Shown here one piece after another: positions 48,028 through 60,742 of a stretch of 64,000 nucleotides of DNA. The notes below the pieces were generated by a model. The model searched no databases, was not told the origin of the DNA, and worked only from the letters and a program-made list of their open reading frames with translations. This DNA comes from Amblyornis subalaris (taxonomy: Eukaryota; Chordata; Aves; Passeriformes; Ptilonorhynchidae): the NCBI GenBank assembly GCA_018881555.1, contig JACAXG010000032.1:1996837-2060836 (forward strand), given 5' to 3'. The stretch's first letter is position 1, and every line of letters starts with the position of its first letter. A program made the position numbers and the translations under genes.

Positions 48028-48085
48028 GTTTGTAAAGTACTCTGAAAAAACAAAGTGCTATAGAATTGCAAAGTGTTGTTATTAA
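48026..48085 (+). mobile_element. Remnant resembling the 3' tail of an ancient SINE/LINE
   Basis: GTTTGTAAAGTACTCTGA, then CAAAGTGCTATAGAATTGCA and AAGTGTTGTTATTA match the tail shared by old vertebrate elements, 'TTTGTAAAGCGCTTTGAGAT ... AAGCGCTATATAAATGCAAA ... TATTATTATT'. Only the tail is preserved. The exact family is not assigned. Confidence 0.5.
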
Positions 48086-51000
48086 TATGCATCATCATCA
48101 GTGTTATTAATACAGAGCTTTGCTGCAGCAGCCCTGTCACTATGTTCGTCCTCCTGAATTGTCCGCGCTCTGCCAGAACAAACCATTTCCTCTTTACACG
48201 GCTGCTTTTAATCCAATTCAGTGCATTTACCCTTTGTAATGTGCTCTCTGACTTACTAAAGAAATCACTCTGTAGTGTCATGTGGTACCAGGAGCAGTTG
48301 TGAAATGCAGACGGATTCTATGACCATCCTTTTCCATGCATTAACAATCCAGCAACGTGTTCAAAGAATTCCAGCCAAATTGGCACACATGCTTTTCTTT
48401 TTAAGAATCTATGTAGTATCACCCTTACTGGGGGTGTTGCACTATATTGTGAGTACCCCTGTTGTGCAAAAAAAAATGCAGAGAACGAGACTGCTGACCT
48501 CGTCAGATGAAGCTCGGCAGGAATGCAGAAGATTGGCTTGGTTAGTTTCAGATGCTGAATTAAAAGAGAGAAAAGAGGGAAGGCACATTTAAAAGGGACA
48601 AGGCATTTTTCCATGATAATGCCCAGTTCCACCCCAAGACATCTCCTACCTAAAAGTTTACAGAGGTGCTCACTCACTTTTTCAAAAAAAATCCTCTAAA
48701 GGGCAATAAAATAATTCTAAGCCTAAAGCTATCTAAACTGTAAATAGCCTTTTCTGCTGAAAATTATGCTTTCAGTTAACACAATAGATGCAAATACACT
48801 CACTTGGCAGCCTCTGCTCATCTACATCTGTTAGAACAGTGTGAGATCTGCTTGCCTGTTGGTCAGAGCCTTGCTTCAACATACAGGTTCCAGGCAATTA
48901 AAAGTTTACATAGGCAGACTTGAAAACACTATGGAAAAATTCGCTTTTCTTCAGGAAGTCCCTTCACTGTGCCAACTGAACAACATTGGAAACATATGCC
49001 AGCTACAGTTAATTACACTAGCTTATACTAATATGACATGCAGAAGGAAAGGCAGGCAGAGAGTCCATAGCTCTTACTAGCTGCCAAAAAGAAAAGCTGT
49101 ATAGCCCTAGGTGCTGCAAAGCCCATAAAGACCACATTGGGGTATAAGCATTAAAACCAGGCGGAAGGAAGAAATATTGAAATGGTTAATAAAAGAAATT
49201 GAAATTTGGAACTTGTCCCAAGAAATAGCCAACAATCTACCAGCCCAGCACTCTCTGGTAGTCAGCAGCTGCCTCATAGCACAGGGGAGTAGAAAACAAG
49301 ATCTATTGTCAATAACCTTTACCTCCAGGAAAAGATGCTGAATGGGACTGTGCATAGTGCAGTTATAGCTTTGCCTAGCAGGTTAGCCATCTGACTCCTA
49401 GTCCACAGTCTAAACTGAGACAAAAATCAATAGGAAAAAACCCTATAGCTACATGATCCAAAGCCAATAAAGCTGGATACATTTTCTGGAATGAAAGTTG
49501 TTTTGCTTTTATGCTGCTGACCTTCCCAAGGCTAAATATGTAATCAGTGATTCTATTGTTTTCTATGTTCCTTTTGTTTGTTCTAGTACATGTCAGTCTC
49601 TGCAGAACTGAGTCAATGTTCCCTGTATTTAATAGTCATATTAACACTAGATGGCCTTTTAAAAGACATTGTAAAAGACACCTATGTGTTTGTGAAAACA
49701 GCCTAAAGCCTCCAAGAGAACTTATATATGTATCAATGTGTGATGACCAAAAGCTTCTAACACAGATGTTACAAGACAATGAGAATCTGTATTAGGTAAG
49801 GTCATCACATAGCATACAACTCCAAACCATGTGGTCATAATTTCAACAGCTTCATATCATAACATCTAAGCAGTGAGTCTGGGCTAGGTTGCTGATTTTC
49901 TTTTGTGTTTTGTTCTCATTACAAATTTAAAAGAAAGTGATAATCCTGGACTTTCCCAATAAACAGAAAATCTGTTTATAACAGGCTAACTGGTTGTGCA
50001 GTGATTCAAAAGGACACACATCTGATACTTCAGGGCAGATGAATGGTGATGATGAAGAGAGCTGTGCTTTCCAACAGTGAAAGCTCTCTAGTCTGCTCTA
50101 CAAACACATCTTCCATATTTGTTTACAAATGTGCCACAGAAACCTAACACCTCGCTGCTGCTGATTGTGGTAGATTATTTTACTTTCTTGTGGGAGCTCT
50201 ACAGGAGCAAATATCACAGAAGGAGGTGTGCTGAGGTCAACTGTTGTGTCCAGGATAGTTACAGGGACACACTTTGAGTCTCTGCCTGGGCTTTCCACTA
50301 TAAAAAAAACATATAGAAGAAAAAGGAGGTTTAATGAAAAAGAGTTTCAAGCTGTGGAGATCTTAAAAAACCCCTGGATTTAGCTGAACTTCTCTATGAC
50401 ACCAAAAGACAATGGATAAAAATTGTGCAAGTCCAGGCGTGTGTGTACATCAGCTTGAGTGGTACAGCTTAGTCATCTTACATATGCCTATTGAAGCCCT
50501 AGATAAAAAAACACCCAGCTGCTAAAAATACCTAACTGCTTACAAAGAACATTGGTCTTGTAAAATGAGGAAGGAAGATGGAAGTCTTGCACTGCACTGC
50601 TGAAAGAGCTGTGGGTGAGGTGTGCCTGGAGCAGTGTGAAGGGTCACACACATGCAAATTTATCATGGGGTCTTTAGAAGTCAGACTTCTTACATCTCCA
50701 GCTTTATTTCTTTCATCTCATAGGTTTTATCCTGCTCTTTATCTACACATGTAAAATCTCCTACTACCCCCTTCTGGCATTTTTTGGTGGCCTTTCCATC
50801 ATTTGCTTCACCAGTCATTCCCCAGTTTACTTGAACATGCCCAAATTAAAAATCCCCATTTATCTGCTTACATAATCTCAATTTATGTGCCTGGATCTCT
50901 ACCTCTTAGTCTGGGCAAGTCTTAAGGTCAGTGTAAATTAATCTAACTCACTTTTTTTAAAAAAAACAAGGTGTTTTCTTTATTTGAATAAAGCAAATTT

Positions 51001-54000
51001 CAGAAGTCATAATTAGTTAAATTTTTGTTTTATGCATCATATTCAACAGCTGCTCTTCAATTCTTTCTTTCAGACATTAAAGAAAACACTCCATCAAAAA
51101 TAAGAATACATGAAAAAAATTAAAATCTGGGATCACAGCTGGTGGTTTTGACTTAGATAATATAACTGGGTTCATTAGATATGAAGTGCATATATAGATA
51201 TGATGCAGTGTCTCTTGAAGGAAAAAGGTTTTCTGCTGCTTTCTTGCACTTTTGGGCTAAGCTGAGTGAAAAAAATTTCCTTTACCATTGACTAAGTGCA
51301 TGAATATGGACAGACCTTGTGGCATAGGCAATGTATAATAACTTGGTTCTCACAGTAAATTGATTGTTAAAACTTTTAAATGGCCATAATATGAAAACTA
51401 TTTTTGCTTAGATGTAATTTTAGTGTCTCTAATTTTCTGAATTCTAGTCTTTCTTTCATGTCTACATTGCATATTTTCCTCCAGGTTCTCTTTTGAAAGG
51501 CATGAGGTCCCTTTCTCTATGATAAATGATAGAGATGTTTGTAAAGATATGGGTTTAATGGCAAAAATATCAATATCAAAATATAGTTAGTTTTCTGGCT
51601 TCAAAGAAAGCATAAAAAAAAATTGTCTCACACTTTTGAACCATTCTGATTGTTACACAATAAAAAAATACACAATAATACATGAAATTTGTGCATAAAA
51701 TAATAATTTCAGTAATGGTTTCAAGCAAAGCAAGCATTTCCCAGTATTTTTCAAAAAAGAAAAAATAACATTTTTGTAACAGACATAATGGAAAAAAAGA
51801 GTAAATTTAAAATAATTTGAATAAAACACATTGTAGTTCCATAAATTTTAGTTACCCAGTTTAATATTATGAATATTTCCTTTGTTGAGCTACTGGTGGC
51901 TGGGATTTTACATGGTGCTAAAAAAGCAGGTTTACTATTTCTCATTCCATGACAAAATCTCTTCCATAAACAGGTCTTCTTGTATAGATAAGTAGAACAT
52001 AAGTAGAACATACAAGAACATATCCTTGTTTATAGACAACAAGGATACAATCTGACTGCTCTGTCTGAATGGGATAAAAGAATTTCAGATAATAGGATTA
52101 TCTTCTTCTCACTTAACTTCATCCATCCAGAAATTAGATGTCTATTCGGAGGTAATTGTGTAGCCTCTCTCTGTTGCTGTTTTAGCCAGGGAGGAAGCAG
52201 AAGGAACCTGCAGGCAGTTAAAATTTGTTTCGATAAAAGCACCGCTTGAAAATTATTAGTTAAACTAAATAATAGAGATCAGAGTAATTTCTGAGGCATT
52301 CAAGTAAAATGGCATTTGGTTATGTTGAAGGAGAACATAGTGGTCTCAGGCGAAGCTGCTGTTGGCATTTCTTGTGGACTGTTTTTCAGACACATTTTAT
52401 TTAATATTTTAACTAAAGTTGTCTGTGAAAAGATATAGAGGTTGTTAAAAATGGGCTGATGACAAAGGAGAGATGTTGCAATACTGAGGAAGATAAAAAT
52501 CTCTCAGAAAGAACTGTCTGACCTTGAGATATTTTGTGTATTAGAAAAGGTACAACTAGAAGTCAGTCTACTGAAAGTTGTATCCAGAATGATTTTTGGG
52601 AAAACTAGAGGCCCATCAGCAAGAATCAGAAAAGGAAAGGAAGACCCCGAGAGCACACGATTATTTTAGAATGACTGAGTGACCGTGAATGTGTGATAAA
52701 TCCATCAAAACATCAAATTTATTCATTGTATGGATAAGAAAACACATTTCAAAATATTGCAGAGAAGTATATTGACATCAGAAATTATGATAATGACTTT
52801 CCATCTGGAATTTTCCTCAGTTCTATAGTTGATCAAAATAAAGGTTACATCTACACTTAAAAGAAACTGAAACTGAAGCCCAAAGTTGCTTAAAAGACAA
52901 ATAAGTTCTCATGGGGCATAGATAAATTTAATCTGGATATTAACAGATAGATTTTAACCGCCAGAGATGTGGAGTTCTGAAGTAGCCTTCCCATAGGAGC
53001 AATGAGAAGAAAAATGCAAAATAATTTCATAATGGAATTTATTACATTTTTAATGAGATTCTATGACATGGTCACCTGAACAGGAAGATGCTTCAAAACT
53101 TGAGAGATCTCTTCCACTTCTGTATATTTATGTCCCTAGATGCCTCTTGTAGGCTGAGTTATGCTTCATTAGAAGAAGTGGCAATATTTTAAATGTCGTA
53201 GTCTAGTTTTCCCATGCAGGAAGGATACATTGGAGATTTCTCTCCTGGGTCTGTTTGACAAACAGAATAACCTCAGCATGGTTAAAAATAGGTGTTTGTC
53301 AGATAGGTCATCTGTGACTTCTGTGGGAAGAAGCACTCTAAGGAAAAAAAGTAATTGAGAAGAAACATTTCGGTTTAGGAAAAAGACCCCAGAGGTGTGA
53401 GTTACATAGTAGATTAAGTTGAATTTTTCTTCTTTTCTGCTCAATTTATATTCACTTCTTAGCATGCTTGGTACGATTGTTTTTGAACAAAATTTTAAAA
53501 CCCTAGAGTTCGAAAGGGGAGAGATTTTCCTCTATCTACAGTCTCCTCTTGGAAGATGTGACAGGAAGGTCAAAGGGAGTTAATCCAACTGCTGGAAGAT
53601 TGGGAATTCATTCTGATACAAACGCTGGATAGATTTTATCTAAAATACAGATAAAAATTAATTGTTTGTAATCAAACGTAAGAGACCAAGCCCTTATTCT
53701 CAGGTAACATAACTGTTGTGGGTTTTCAGCATGTGAAAAGGCAGAGGAGGAAAACAGTATTTCTTGCAAATATTTTCATCTATGAGAGTTTCACCTAGCC
53801 AGAAGTTCCACAAGGCAATTGCATAAATAAACAATTGCCTTTTAAAATAAGGCTTAAGTAATTCAATTGAGCCATGGGAAATCCAGTCCAAGTTTTGTGC
53901 TAATGAGGAAGTGTCATAAATATTCACATTTTCTTGCCATTAGCCTTATAATTTACTACCTACAGGTATAGAAATAGATGAAGAATCTTACACTTAAACT

Positions 54001-56235
54001 TTCACCGCAGAATAATGAAGAAGGAAAGAAAGAAAATTAGCTTATCAAGCTACATTTTTAGTGAGCAGCCACTAGCAACAATTGTGCAGGAACATCATTG
54101 ATCTTGGGCAGACAGACCAAGAAAGTCAGAAATAGAGTGATATAACAAGTAGAGCAGTGGAAAAAGAGTGAATAGCTACGTCGGCAGAATATGCTGTTAC
54201 TGTGATAGGAACTCTGGGGGTGTCTATTTATTATTTGTATATGATATCATGGGGACAGAGTTCACAGAAATTAAATTTACCAAGACCAGAAAAATATTCT
54301 ATTTCTGCGTCTGCACTGCTGAGGCCAGCAACTGAAATAATAATTTTGTCTTGACCCTGTGCAGTCTGCAAATGGTTTATGAATGGGAATTATACAGACT
54401 CACTGTTTTGCATGAGCATTCGCTCCCTTTGTTTGTACACACAAAAAATGGTGATGGACTATCATTATCCAAATTGATAGCAGCTGTGCTTACTAAAAAA
54501 AATGTTTTCCTCAAATCTGTTGACATGTCAGTGGTAATAAAAAAATAAAATATGTCATATGGTACACTGAAACTCCTGAATTACTTGTCACAGCCCATTT
54601 AAATGTGTGCTGCATTCAATCCAAGAAATCTTCTGTTAAATTAATATATTTGCTAGGCCCTTTAGTACAGATTCTACTATCCTCGGGGGAAGTATTTTCA
54701 AGATATCCTTAAAAATCTAAATATTTAACTTCCTTTCGCATTTGCATAATTTAATTGGAAGTTTTCTTTTAGCTTTTTTTCTTTTTTTTTTCTTTCCCAA
54801 ATTTCAAGCTATCCACCATTTTGTTTCTTGAAACTAATGTTCTGTCATATTAACTCACCAGGGATCAACTCATGAACTCCCTGTGCAGCACAAAGGGACT
54901 GGAAACTTATTAACACTATTTTGCAGGAGGAAGCAAACATGCTCTCCTTGCAGCCAAAACTGACTGGAACCCATGTGAATAAAGGTCCTGGCTAACAAGC
55001 CTTGCTGAGGAGCTGGGTGTATGAAGTGCTGCTGGCCCCTGTGTCCTGCCAGGCTAATCACAGTCATGGCTTCAATAGCTGCTATTAGCTCACTCTCAGA
55101 GGCCACCTGCAAAATATCACACCAAAAAAAGCACCCAGCACTGCTTGTGGGTATCTGCAATGAGGAGTTATTTTACTTCACGTTAATATGAATTTTTGAG
55201 TTTATAATTTTGAAGCTTGCATTTGTGGTCTATTAAATAGTAGCATATCTTACTTTCTCCATAGGCACAACCCTAGCTTTCTGGTGAGGTGCAGACAAGG
55301 CCAAAGGAAAAAAGAAAATACTACAAACAGTTTTTTAGTGGTCATGTTGCAACCTTACAGAAAGCATAATATTTCTTGATGTTCAAAAAGGGTGCATTTT
55401 CTGAGGAAATAAGTAGCTACTACCTAGGGAAAGTCCTGCCTTGTTTGGGTGTCATTTGATGGCATGTCTGATTTGATTGCATGGTGCCTACAGATATTAA
55501 GTGCAACTGAGGCCTTTTTCCTAATGATGCTATAGACATGGGCAACAGATGTGTGTCCCTGCTCAGCGCAGCTGACAGTCCCAGCTGAACAGACAAGGAG
55601 ACCTCAGGGACATGAAATAACTTATTGTTGTTCAGGACCTGAGCCAGAGTTAATGCTAGTCTTTCAAACCTCAGTGCAGTGATATGTCTAGTACACATCA
55701 CCTTACCTCCTGTTCTCACCAAAAAGCAAAATAAAACGTACAAAACCAAGCGTTGTGGATAAGATAGACTCTAAAACGAGGAGATCAGAGAGAGGCAAAA
55801 GCCATTGGAAACCTAAGTTCAAAACAGGGAGCATGGTGGAAATACAGAAGGTCACAAGCAGCAACAGAAAGAAAAGGGAAAGATATTGTAAGACAGCAAA
55901 TAGCGTGAATGTTTCCTATCCTGAGAACAAAATACCTGTCTGCTCGCTGTGCCCTCTCAGAGGTTTAAAACTTCGGGTACCAGAAGGCACCATTAAGCCA
56001 ATTTCACTGGCTGCATCGTGATGGACTGGCCAAGTCCTCCCTTCATAGACCTGGAAAATGTGACTCCCTGCTCCAGGAGCAAAATCAGGAGATGAGGTCA
56101 CTCGTTACCTGATTTCTATGGCAACAGAAGGCACTTCAGTCTCTCATCTGCTCCTTCTGCTTCCCCCATTTTTTCTGGGAACTGAGACTTCTGGCTGTGG
56201 ATTTACGCTCCAGCTGATGCTGACATAATTTCCAA
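48086..56235. other. Unique DNA, no repeat or gene recognised
   Basis: About 8 kb with short frames only. The frame at 49564-49795 starts with a hydrophobic leader and is noted among the rejected items. AT-rich tracts occur throughout (for example 51560-51860). Confidence 0.4.
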
Positions 56236-56314
56236 TGTATTCTGGTATTGGCTGGGATAGAGTTAATTTTCTTCATAGTGGCTCATATGGGGCTACATTT
56301 TGGATTTGCATGAA
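56236..56314 (+). mobile_element. LTR 5' fragment, same family as 45488-45980
   Basis: TATTCTGGTATTGGCTGGGA, then TAGAGTTAATTTTCTTCATA and GGGGCTACATTTTGGATTTG are the first ~80 bp of the LTR family at 45.5 kb, here closer to consensus. The match stops at about 56314 and only the start of the LTR remains. Confidence 0.8.
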
Positions 56315-58300
56315 AAAAATAAGAAGTGACTCCCTTAGAAAGAGTGATATGAAAAATTCAGNAGAATGACATTTTCTTTCACTAAGTAATTGAAAAAAGA
56401 AATGAGATGGTTTTGAAGGAAAGGGACTGAAGACAGAAGCTACCTATTTTTGTCAAGACAATGTAGAGTGCAAAGATATATGGAGAAAGTATAATTGTCA
56501 GTCACTTTCCCATGAAGGATATTTTATGCGGTAATAAATGAGACAAACAGGCACTGAATAGGGCTTTATGGGAAGCCGTTTTGGCTCAGTTGTACCTCTG
56601 CCTCTCAGGGTGTCTCCCATTAGTCACTCAGCTGATGAATTTGCTCAGCAGTGGTGGCAGTTTCAGGAAAAGAAGAAACAGCTCTCAGAAGATTCAGCAG
56701 TTTAGTTTAAATACATTTCCTCTCCCACGCCTGCTCCACGCTGAGCTCGTGTCTCTCTCTCTGCAGCTGTTGCCTGTTTCGTGGATACCCTCTCCTTCAT
56801 GTTAATCACCCCCATCCATCCCTGGAGGCAGCAGAGCCAACCAGCACCATCTTTTCACAGCTATGTCATGGGAAAATATCAAGGTTTTAGAGTCTGCAGA
56901 GTTTAATCTGAACCCAGAAGAAACCCAGATTTTTGTTCAGGATTCGGAAGTATTCAGTAATTTCTTGAGATTCAGAAGTTTTGAGCGCAGGTCTCATATA
57001 TCCCTTGAGGTTGTGGTTGCCCTCTGGTGTGGCTGGCATGGTTACCTGGTAGGTGGAGCTGCAGCTACCAGAGCTGGTTGTGCAGGAGCCAACCAGAGGC
57101 TGCTAATGCTAAGGAAAATGGTGCAGAAAACCTCAAGCTGTCTTTGCCCAGAGCTTGCACCTGAAATCTTCGTAGCTGCTGTGCATGGTGCTTTTCTGAA
57201 GTAAGGCAACCAATCATGAATACTTTTTTGGCTTGAGCTGACAGCAGTTTGAGAAGCTCTGCTCTGCTTTCTGTAATTTGTTACAGACACTGTTTCCCAG
57301 TATTTAAAGTACAGATAATGTTACTTGCAAAACATGCTGAGATGTTTGCTGGGATGTAAATTTGAGAGAATATTTCAATTTCTCTAATGGCTTCCTTTCA
57401 AACTCTGAAGAAGGGCCATGTGAATTGTTTTGTCAGCTGAATTGTGGGATTTAAGTCTATTTTTGTGACTGTCGAACACTAATCCCTCACACTACAATAT
57501 GTTTTCTGATTTACCCTTGGCATGGCAATTGCTAAAGTAAGCTATTAAATAATAGTTGTAGTGAAGGACAGTGTATTTGCCCACTCTTAAGAGATTTCTG
57601 AAATATTAATACATGGAGCTATTGCTGCAGCTGTCTCAGATGTGCCTGCCCTGTTTATGGCATGTACTGGATGCTCTAATTAAACACATTTTCATTTAGT
57701 CAGTCGAAAAAAAAATCAAAATTGCTTTTTCACCAGGTAGGTTATTTAATTGGGATGGGGAAAATGAGGAAGCAGAAGAAGAACAAGTGAGTTATCCCCA
57801 GCAGGAGACTAAGCATTTTTGCTTGGAAAAATCATTGCTATCATTGTCTTGAAATTAGCCTTTACTGTCACTCACTGAATTTTAGTCACAAGCTAGTAGT
57901 GGGATCTGAAGATGCTGTAGGATTTACACAGCTGAGGTAAGATGAAGTAATTTCTTCAAAGATAGTGGCTTCCGCTGAGACTTGGACATCTAATGGGATT
58001 GAAGAGTTTTCCCTAGGGGCTGTCAGTTGCGACTGAACACATTAAAATGAAACAACAGTTCAGTGGCTTATGTAAAATGAGATGGTGGCATGAGTCCAGC
58101 TATTCAGTTCACAGGTATCTCCATCTACATGCTAATACTGAGGTTGAGGCTTAGTGTGCCATAAAAATAGTTGACAGAGAAGAGACACCACCTATTATCA
58201 TGGACTGCAAGACTCCAGCTTTCTAATTCCAGCTGCAGGGAGCACCTTTTTTTCATACAATTGGCTCTCTTTGCACAAAAATATTTATATGTTATGAAAT
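56315..58300. other. Unique DNA, one ambiguous base
   Basis: There is a single N at 56362. The plus-strand frame of 113 codons (56863-57204) overlaps a minus-strand frame and shows no known domain. No repeat recognised. Confidence 0.4.
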
Positions 58301-58324
58301 GAGAGGCAGGAAACTATGCCTCTC
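58301..58324. repeat. 8-bp hairpin
   Basis: GAGAGGCA (58301-58308) and TGCCTCTC (58317-58324) are exact complements separated by 8 bases. Confidence 0.8.
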
Positions 58325-58650
58325 TCCCAGAAAACAATTCCCACATTGAGATGTAGAGTCGCCTTTCATTTATGTTGGTCCAGTGTAGAATCGCGCGCTG
58401 CCCCTCAATGAAAGCCCAGAGGACAGCTGCTGTGTCCCACGCCGGAGCTGCGGCGTCTACCACGGGCGGCTCGCACGCTCCCACACCCTGCAGGGACAGG
58501 TTCCTCACCCGAGAGGGCCTTCCAGGGCTGTTGTTCCAAAACGCGGGCGGAGATAAGCCAAGAGGGGACTCTCCGTATCAGCTCCGCGCAAAGCAGTTCC
58601 CAGGTGAACACTTCAGGCACAAAAAGCCGCGAGAGCCTGGTTACACAGGA

Positions 58651-58657
58651 CTTTATA
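58651..58657 (-). promoter_or_regulatory. TATA box, leftward
   Basis: CTTTATA on the plus strand, TATAAAG on the minus strand, preceded (minus) by GGG and lying downstream of GC and CCAAT words in the CpG-rich block. Confidence 0.45.
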
Positions 58658-58887
58658 CCCCACTGAGTGGGGGCGGAGAGAGCAACAGCAACCAATAATC
58701 TGAGGGTTAAGGGGAGGCGACAAGGCGGGGACATAGAACATCAACCAACGGGAGTAATACAAAGGAGGGACTTCAGGAGGGAACCAATGGGGCATCGAAC
58801 AGAGTAGAACTTTCCAGGAACAATACATATTAACGAGGGGAAATGAATATTTAAAGCCTAATACATGGAACAGGGAGGGGCGGACAA

Positions 58888-58901
58888 GTTACCATAGTAA
58901 C
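58888..58901. promoter_or_regulatory. X-box/RFX-like near-palindrome
   Basis: GTTACCATAGTAAC resembles the RFX consensus GTTNCCATGGNAAC in both half sites. Whether it is bound is unknown. Confidence 0.4.
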
Positions 58902-58902
58902 A

Positions 58903-59960
58903 GGGCCTGCTGGCAGTTGAGCCTGGGGAGAGATCCGTTTTCACTGAGTGAGCAGTCGCATCTCTGCTCCTGCTCCAGACCACCAGGTTGTAGAACTAGC
59001 CTCTCTTTCTGGGATCTGGGTAGCCTCAACTGCCTGCACCACTACAGTCCGGGGAATCCCAGATTCTACCATTCCAGGTGAAACAGTTTCAAGAGATGGG
59101 GCTGAGAGAATAGTCTATATCCTGGCCCCTATGTGATAGGACACGACTACAGAAGCTCCTGAAAACCAGAATCAACATCAATCCAGCACCATCACAACAC
59201 TTTCAAATCCACGGCAACCTCACCTAAGAGGTCAAACTCTAATGTTTTTAAGTGAGAAAATCAGGCTTCTATGGGCTGGAGTGAAAAAAGTTTTATTCCA
59301 GTCCTGTCTAGAATTCTGTAGGAAGGATGTAATTAGCAATATGTACTTTACAATGTACCTAACGGTAAGGGTCTTCATTAAATTTCTAGAGTTTTCTATA
59401 AGGGCTTGGAAAGAACTTCTAGAACTCTTTCTATAAGAAGTTTGGAAATGTTAAATCGCTTTACTTGTGAAATGCCTGCTTCACTGCACAGATGGATGCT
59501 TGGGGAAATATTTCCTGCTGAACCTGCTGTGCGGATCCATGGGCCTCATTCATTTGCTTGGTTAAAATAACAATGTCATTGTAAACATGATGATTTAAGG
59601 CTATAGCCAAGTAAAGTTCTGTGAGAAAGGTAATATTGTTTGTTAGGAGAAACCTTCAAACATAGTACAAGTTCAGAAACCACTGTTCTGAATATATAGT
59701 GCTTAGTAGCTATTATATCTCTTTTTCCTGCTCCACAGGTACCAACTGTTTTTCTCTCTGTGGTTTTAACTGGTTAATAAAATCAAGTAAAACTCAAAAC
59801 AGTCCTTCTCTACCTGTGTTTAGCTGGAAGGCTGGTGTCTCTGGTTCAAAACGGGAAAAGCGTAGTTGAAAACATGCTTTTTTTCTCCCCAGCTACTGCA
59901 GTTAGTTGATAAATTTAACACACCAACGAAAAAACCTCTTTTTTGAAGAGAGACCTAAAT
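58903..59960. other. Unassigned DNA next to the CpG-rich block
   Basis: The first ~300 bp are still moderately GC-rich and contain a plus-strand frame at 58948-59136 (62 codons) with no known domain. I could not decide whether this part belongs to the same element as the CpG-rich block. Confidence 0.35.
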
Positions 59961-60184
59961 TCTTTCTTTCTTTCTTTCTCTCTTTCTTTCTTTCTTTCTT
60001 TTCTTTCTTTCTTTCCTTCTTTCTTTTTCTTTCTTTTTCTTTCTCTTTTGTTCTTTTCTTTTTCTTTCTTTCTTTTTCTTTCTTTCTCTTTCTTTCTTCC
60101 TTTCTTCCTTTCTTTCTTCCTTTCTTCCTTTCTTCCTTCCTTTCTTCCTTTCTTCCTTTCTTCCTTCCTTTCTTTCTTCCTTTC
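59961..60184. repeat. Pyrimidine microsatellite (TTTC/TTCC)n, 224 bp
   Basis: TTTC units dominate on the left and TTTCTTCC units on the right. Only one purine on the plus strand (G at 60050) interrupts 224 bases. The three 94-112 codon frames of Ser/Phe/Leu or Lys/Glu/Arg across it are repeat translations, not proteins. Confidence 0.97.
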
Positions 60185-60698
60185 AACTGTTCACATGTAC
60201 CACTTTAAAAAAAGAAGAAGAAAAATGCATTTTAATGCCCTCAGATTAAGGTCAAAAGCAGCTTCACACTTACTCCATTGACAGAATCATCTTTCTGACT
60301 CTGACCCTCTAGAAGCAAACAGTTTCTGAAATGTATTGTGTTTACAGGGCTTTTGGAAAAGAGATGAGACCTACTGTGTTACTGCAATTTCGTTGGAACA
60401 TGCAACTGTCATGTAATGCAGCAAACAAATTATGAAGCATATTACAGGCAAGGCTTGGAGATTTTTTTGAAGTCAAAATACAACTTTTTTTTTCCTTTTC
60501 TTTTTAAGTGATTGGCAGTGGAGCAAAAGGGTTTAGCAAATTGTAGAAACACTGAATTTTTTTACAATGTCAACAAAGACTCAGTCCCCTTATTATTAAT
60601 GCTCTCTCTCCTTTGAAAACATTGATTAAAAACTCATCCACTCCATTTGACCTACCAGCTATAATATCACTATCTCAAAACACCTGTTTTGAATCTGC

Positions 60699-60742
60699 GT
60701 GTATATATATATACACATATATATATACATATAAATATATAT
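60699..60742. repeat. TA/CA microsatellite with perfect palindrome
   Basis: The 18-base palindrome GTGTATATATATATACAC lies at 60699-60716, followed by further CATATA units. Confidence 0.85.

Larger units (their letters stand above)
58384..58902 (-). promoter_or_regulatory. CpG-rich island with TATA, CCAAT, GC boxes and X-box: LTR or promoter
   Basis: A 519-bp GC-rich, CpG-dense block in AT-rich surroundings. On the minus strand it starts TGTTACTATGGTAAC and ends GATTCTACA, so TG...CA termini fit a solo LTR. Promoter elements in minus-strand order are: a near-palindromic X-box/RFX-like word (GTTACCATAGTAAC, 58888-58901), GC boxes at about 58876-58882, 58722 and 58672, ATTGGTT (inverted CCAAT) near 58782 and 58691 with a related GTTGGTTG near 58743, and TATAAAG at 58651-58657. 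Transcription would run leftward from about 58625; a GG|GTGAGG donor-like site lies near 58510. No AATAAA is seen after the TATA box and no target-site duplication. A host promoter is the main alternative. Confidence 0.5.

Noticed and set aside
49564..49795. 76-codon frame from an ATG with a signal-peptide-like leader and a donor-like GTAAGG right after the stop
   Set aside because: T-rich DNA readily encodes hydrophobic leaders; poor start context and no homologue recognised.
45488..56314. A single provirus bounded by the two LTR pieces
   Set aside because: No viral coding sequence visible between them and the second piece is only an 80-bp fragment.
59902..60281. Three frames of 94-112 codons rich in Ser/Phe or Lys/Glu/Arg
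   Set aside because: Translations of a pyrimidine microsatellite.
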